This document shows positions 5,420-6,695 of a stretch of DNA of 6,695 nt, piece after piece. How positions within the stretch are numbered: position 1 is the stretch's first letter; every line of letters begins with the position of its first letter. Below the pieces are notes generated by a model that made no database searches, was not told the origin of the DNA, and saw only the letters and a program-made list of their open reading frames with translations. The stretch comes from Neptuniibacter sp. (GTDB taxonomy: Bacteria > Pseudomonadota > Gammaproteobacteria > Pseudomonadales > Balneatricaceae): the NCBI GenBank assembly GCA_030149405.1, contig JASBRM010000163.1, positions 1 to 6,695 of the forward strand, in the 5' to 3' direction. A program made the position numbers and the translations under genes.

Positions 5420-5447
5420 ATGATGTTGTAAGACCTCACAGCATCAT
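5420..5447 (+). other. Stem-loop after the DUF1097 stop codon
   Basis: ATGATGTTGT (5420-5429) pairs with ACAGCATCAT (5438-5447) as 10 pairs including one G-T, around an 8-base loop. It lies 17 bases after the stop and 20 bases before the terminator stem. No T run follows, so it is not a terminator itself; it may be a 3' stabilising hairpin or half of a double hairpin end. Confidence 0.4.
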
Positions 5448-5466
5448 CCGCTGGTTATGGCGGCTT

Positions 5467-5505
5467 GCCCTGGACCTAGAAAAAGACAAGGTTCAGGGCT
5501 TTTTT
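5467..5505 (+). terminator. Intrinsic terminator of the DUF1097 gene
   Basis: GCCCTGGACCT (5467-5477) pairs with AGGTTCAGGGC (5489-5499) over 11 pairs with one G-T and an 11-base A-rich loop, followed by six T (5500-5505). There is no T run in the minus direction, so the convergent beta-propeller gene is not clearly served by it. Confidence 0.9.
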
Positions 5506-5542
5506 GTCTGCTGATTACTTGTATAGGATTACTAGAGTGTAT

Positions 5543-6439
5543 TTAGTGATTTGCTTCATTTAGAGAGTAGGTAGTCACATTTCCTTTTAGCATTTGAGGG
5601 ATAAGCAATAGGTTTTTACTTTCCAAAAGCAAAAAATCAGCACTACCTTGTCCGAGTTCAAGTAAAGTTTTCACTTTTCCGTCTGGGAATGCTTGCAAGA
5701 GTTGCCCTTGCATCCAATCAGTGACTAAGAAACTCTTGTTGCTAAGTGGTGTTATACCATCCAAGTTTCCAATGGGAGATCCGTCTGAGAAGTCACGGAT
5801 ATCTTTATCAAGCATAGAAATAAGTAGAATATGGCCGGGTATATCGGTTTTCCAGCCTTCGGTTGGTATTCCCCAACTGCTAACTACAATCTGATTCTGA
5901 TTGATATAGAGGCCATTAGGGTTCTCTAACCTTTCATCTTCCAGCCAAACCTCCAATTTGTCTTTATCGAGGCGATAGATGCGATTGGATGCTGTATCAG
6001 TAACATATACATCACCGTTTTCATTTATTGCTACATCATTTAAGAAGCTTTGATCGTCTGCTTTATATCTTCTCGTGATTTTTGCTTTCAGTATATCGAT
6101 GATTAGTAACTCGTTAATATCGGTTACAAATAGGTTATTACCTAGCAATGCCATACCTTTGGGGGCATTAAGGCCATCAATCCATTTTAGCGTCTGAATA
6201 TTCCCGTCTGGGGCAATGATCGAAATAAAGCCATTGCCATCGATAGCTGCTGGATCTCCATTCACGTTTGAGACATAAATTAATTCCTGCTGATTGTTGT
6301 ATACAACTGATTCAGGTTGTTTTAATTCATTTACTGTCTCCCATTGTTTTGTCAGATGGATTTCTTCAGCCGTAGTTACTGTGCTGCCTAATGATATTAA
6401 TAATGACAAACATAGGGTTTTGGTGGGCTTATGACTCAT
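5543..6439 (-). CDS. Exported SMP-30/NHL-like beta-propeller protein
   Basis: This gene encodes 298 residues. The signal peptide is KPTKTLCLSLLISLGSTVTT ending before AEE (about residue 24), so the protein is probably periplasmic. Six repeats mark a beta-propeller: PESVVYNNQQELIYVSN, APKGMALLGNNLFVTD, LNDVAINENGDVYVTDTASN, NPNGLYINQNQIVVSSW, LDGITPLSNKSFLVTDW and SADFLLLESKNLLLIPQ. The pattern fits the SMP-30/gluconolactonase/LRE superfamily. Family enzymes use an acidic metal site for lactone or ester hydrolysis; candidate residues are the Asp in LNDVAI and the Asn in NPNG, but I cannot confirm activity, and a binding role is possible. The open frame runs back to 6505, but that extension spans a terminator hairpin; GGAG (6447-6450) lies 7 bases before the ATG at 6439. 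The gene follows an outer-membrane protein gene on the same strand, 142 bases away. Confidence 0.8.
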   Translation of the reverse strand: MSHKPTKTLCLSLLISLGSTVTTAEEIHLTKQWETVNELKQPESVVYNNQQELIYVSNVNGDPAAIDGNGFISIIAPDGNIQTLKWIDGLNAPKGMALLGNNLFVTDINELLIIDILKAKITRRYKADDQSFLNDVAINENGDVYVTDTASNRIYRLDKDKLEVWLEDERLENPNGLYINQNQIVVSSWGIPTEGWKTDIPGHILLISMLDKDIRDFSDGSPIGNLDGITPLSNKSFLVTDWMQGQLLQAFPDGKVKTLLELGQGSADFLLLESKNLLLIPQMLKGNVTTYSLNEANH

Positions 6440-6472
6440 AAGAGGTCTCCGGGTTAACTTATTTTGGGGCAT

Positions 6473-6496
6473 AAAAAAGGCACCCATAAGGATGCC
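6473..6496 (-). terminator. Intrinsic terminator between the outer-membrane protein and beta-propeller genes
   Basis: The minus strand reads GGCATCC-TTAT-GGGTGCC followed by TTTTTT. The stem is 7 pairs with one G-T (6490-6496 with 6479-6485) and the T run is 6473-6478. It ends only 33 bases before the beta-propeller start, leaving no space for a normal promoter after it. It may be a partial terminator that sets lower expression of the downstream gene. Confidence 0.8.
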
Positions 6497-6546
6497 AAAA
6501 GTCACCAGATTGAGGTGAAAGGGTGAGGATGAAAATCGATGTGGGG

Positions 6547-6575
6547 TTGGAGGGACGAAGGGGTTGTCCCTCCAA
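6547..6575 (-). other. Perfect 10-bp stem-loop after the outer-membrane protein gene
   Basis: TTGGAGGGAC (6547-6556) and GTCCCTCCAA (6566-6575) are perfect inverted copies around a 9-base loop, starting 6 bases after the stop codon of the minus-strand gene. No T run follows, so it is more likely a 3' mRNA-protecting hairpin or part of a tandem termination region with the hairpin at 6473-6496. Confidence 0.6.
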
Positions 6576-6581
6576 TGAGAC

Positions 6582-6695
6582 TTAGAAAGTTACTGAAGCC
6601 TCAACAATGAATCCATCCCATTCAGCTCCGCCAGCTGCGCCAAATGTAGCTGCGCCGCCACCAGAGAACTGTTCTTCTTCCTGCTTAACATATTC
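6582..6695 (-). CDS. Outer-membrane beta-barrel protein, C-terminal fragment (5' partial)
   Basis: Only the last 37 codons are in the window; the gene continues beyond the right edge. The final residues WDGFIVEASVTF show alternating hydrophobic/polar residues and a terminal phenylalanine, the signature recognised by the BAM machinery in outer-membrane barrels. The preceding part is glycine- and alanine-rich (FSGGGAATFGAAGGAEW) and may be the last periplasmic turn or loop. The exact porin family cannot be named from this fragment. In quinoprotein alcohol loci such a protein would be a candidate substrate-uptake porin, which is inference. Confidence 0.65.
   Translation of the reverse strand, partial: EYVKQEEEQFSGGGAATFGAAGGAEWDGFIVEASVTF

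Noticed and set aside
6440..6505. N-terminal extension of the beta-propeller gene to 6505
   Set aside because: The extension would encode across a terminator hairpin and T run, and would bury the signal peptide; GGAG before ATG 6439 is convincing.
1..6695. CRISPR arrays, tRNA or rRNA genes, insertion sequences, phage or toxin-antitoxin genes
   Set aside because: No repeat-spacer pattern, cloverleaf, transposase motif or terminal inverted repeats were found; gene content is ordinary periplasmic metabolism.

Overview
The window reads as chromosomal DNA from a Gram-negative proteobacterium. A marine gammaproteobacterium is my guess from the moderate GC content, gene style and promoter types, but nothing in the window fixes the taxon. 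Nearly every gene product has a signal peptide or membrane segments. Four products (cytochrome c, SoxYZ-like carrier, zinc metallohydrolase, CXXXCW rhodanese-like protein) belong to families that travel with PQQ-dependent (quinoprotein) alcohol dehydrogenases. No PQQ dehydrogenase, PQQ biosynthesis gene or regulator is inside the window, so this is probably one flank of a larger quinoprotein locus.

Layout. (1) 3-1123, plus strand: the 3' part of a c-type cytochrome gene, then a gene for a small exported four-cysteine protein, closed by a strong intrinsic terminator (1130-1154). (2) 1153-4405, minus strand: a four-gene unit transcribed leftward in the order exported SHOCT-domain protein, SoxYZ-like carrier, metallo-beta-lactamase-fold hydrolase, CXXXCW protein. 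The last three are butted together or overlap. A 120-base structured gap separates the first gene from the second. (3) 4406-4872: a long AT-rich divergent control region with a sigma-54 type -24/-12 promoter at each end, pointing outward, and candidate activator sites between them. (4) 4873-5403, plus strand: a DUF1097-type inner-membrane protein, ending in a strong terminator (5467-5505). (5) 5543-6695, minus strand: an exported six-bladed SMP-30/NHL-like beta-propeller, preceded by the last 37 codons of an outer-membrane beta-barrel protein, with two hairpins between them.

How it may work together (inference): the cytochrome would take electrons from a periplasmic quinoprotein dehydrogenase. 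The SoxYZ-like carrier would hold an intermediate on its single conserved cysteine, by analogy with SoxYZ in thiosulfate oxidation. The zinc hydrolase and the CXXXCW protein would release or process it. The divergent sigma-54 promoters suggest that the relay operon and the DUF1097 gene are switched on together by an enhancer-binding activator. The least described parts are this sigma-54 control region, the exported SHOCT protein heading the operon, and the four-cysteine partner of the cytochrome.

Several starts were reset from the longest open frame because of ribosome binding sites, promoters or terminators: 4405 (GTG), 4873 (ATG) and 6439 (ATG). The SoxYZ-like gene starts at TTG.
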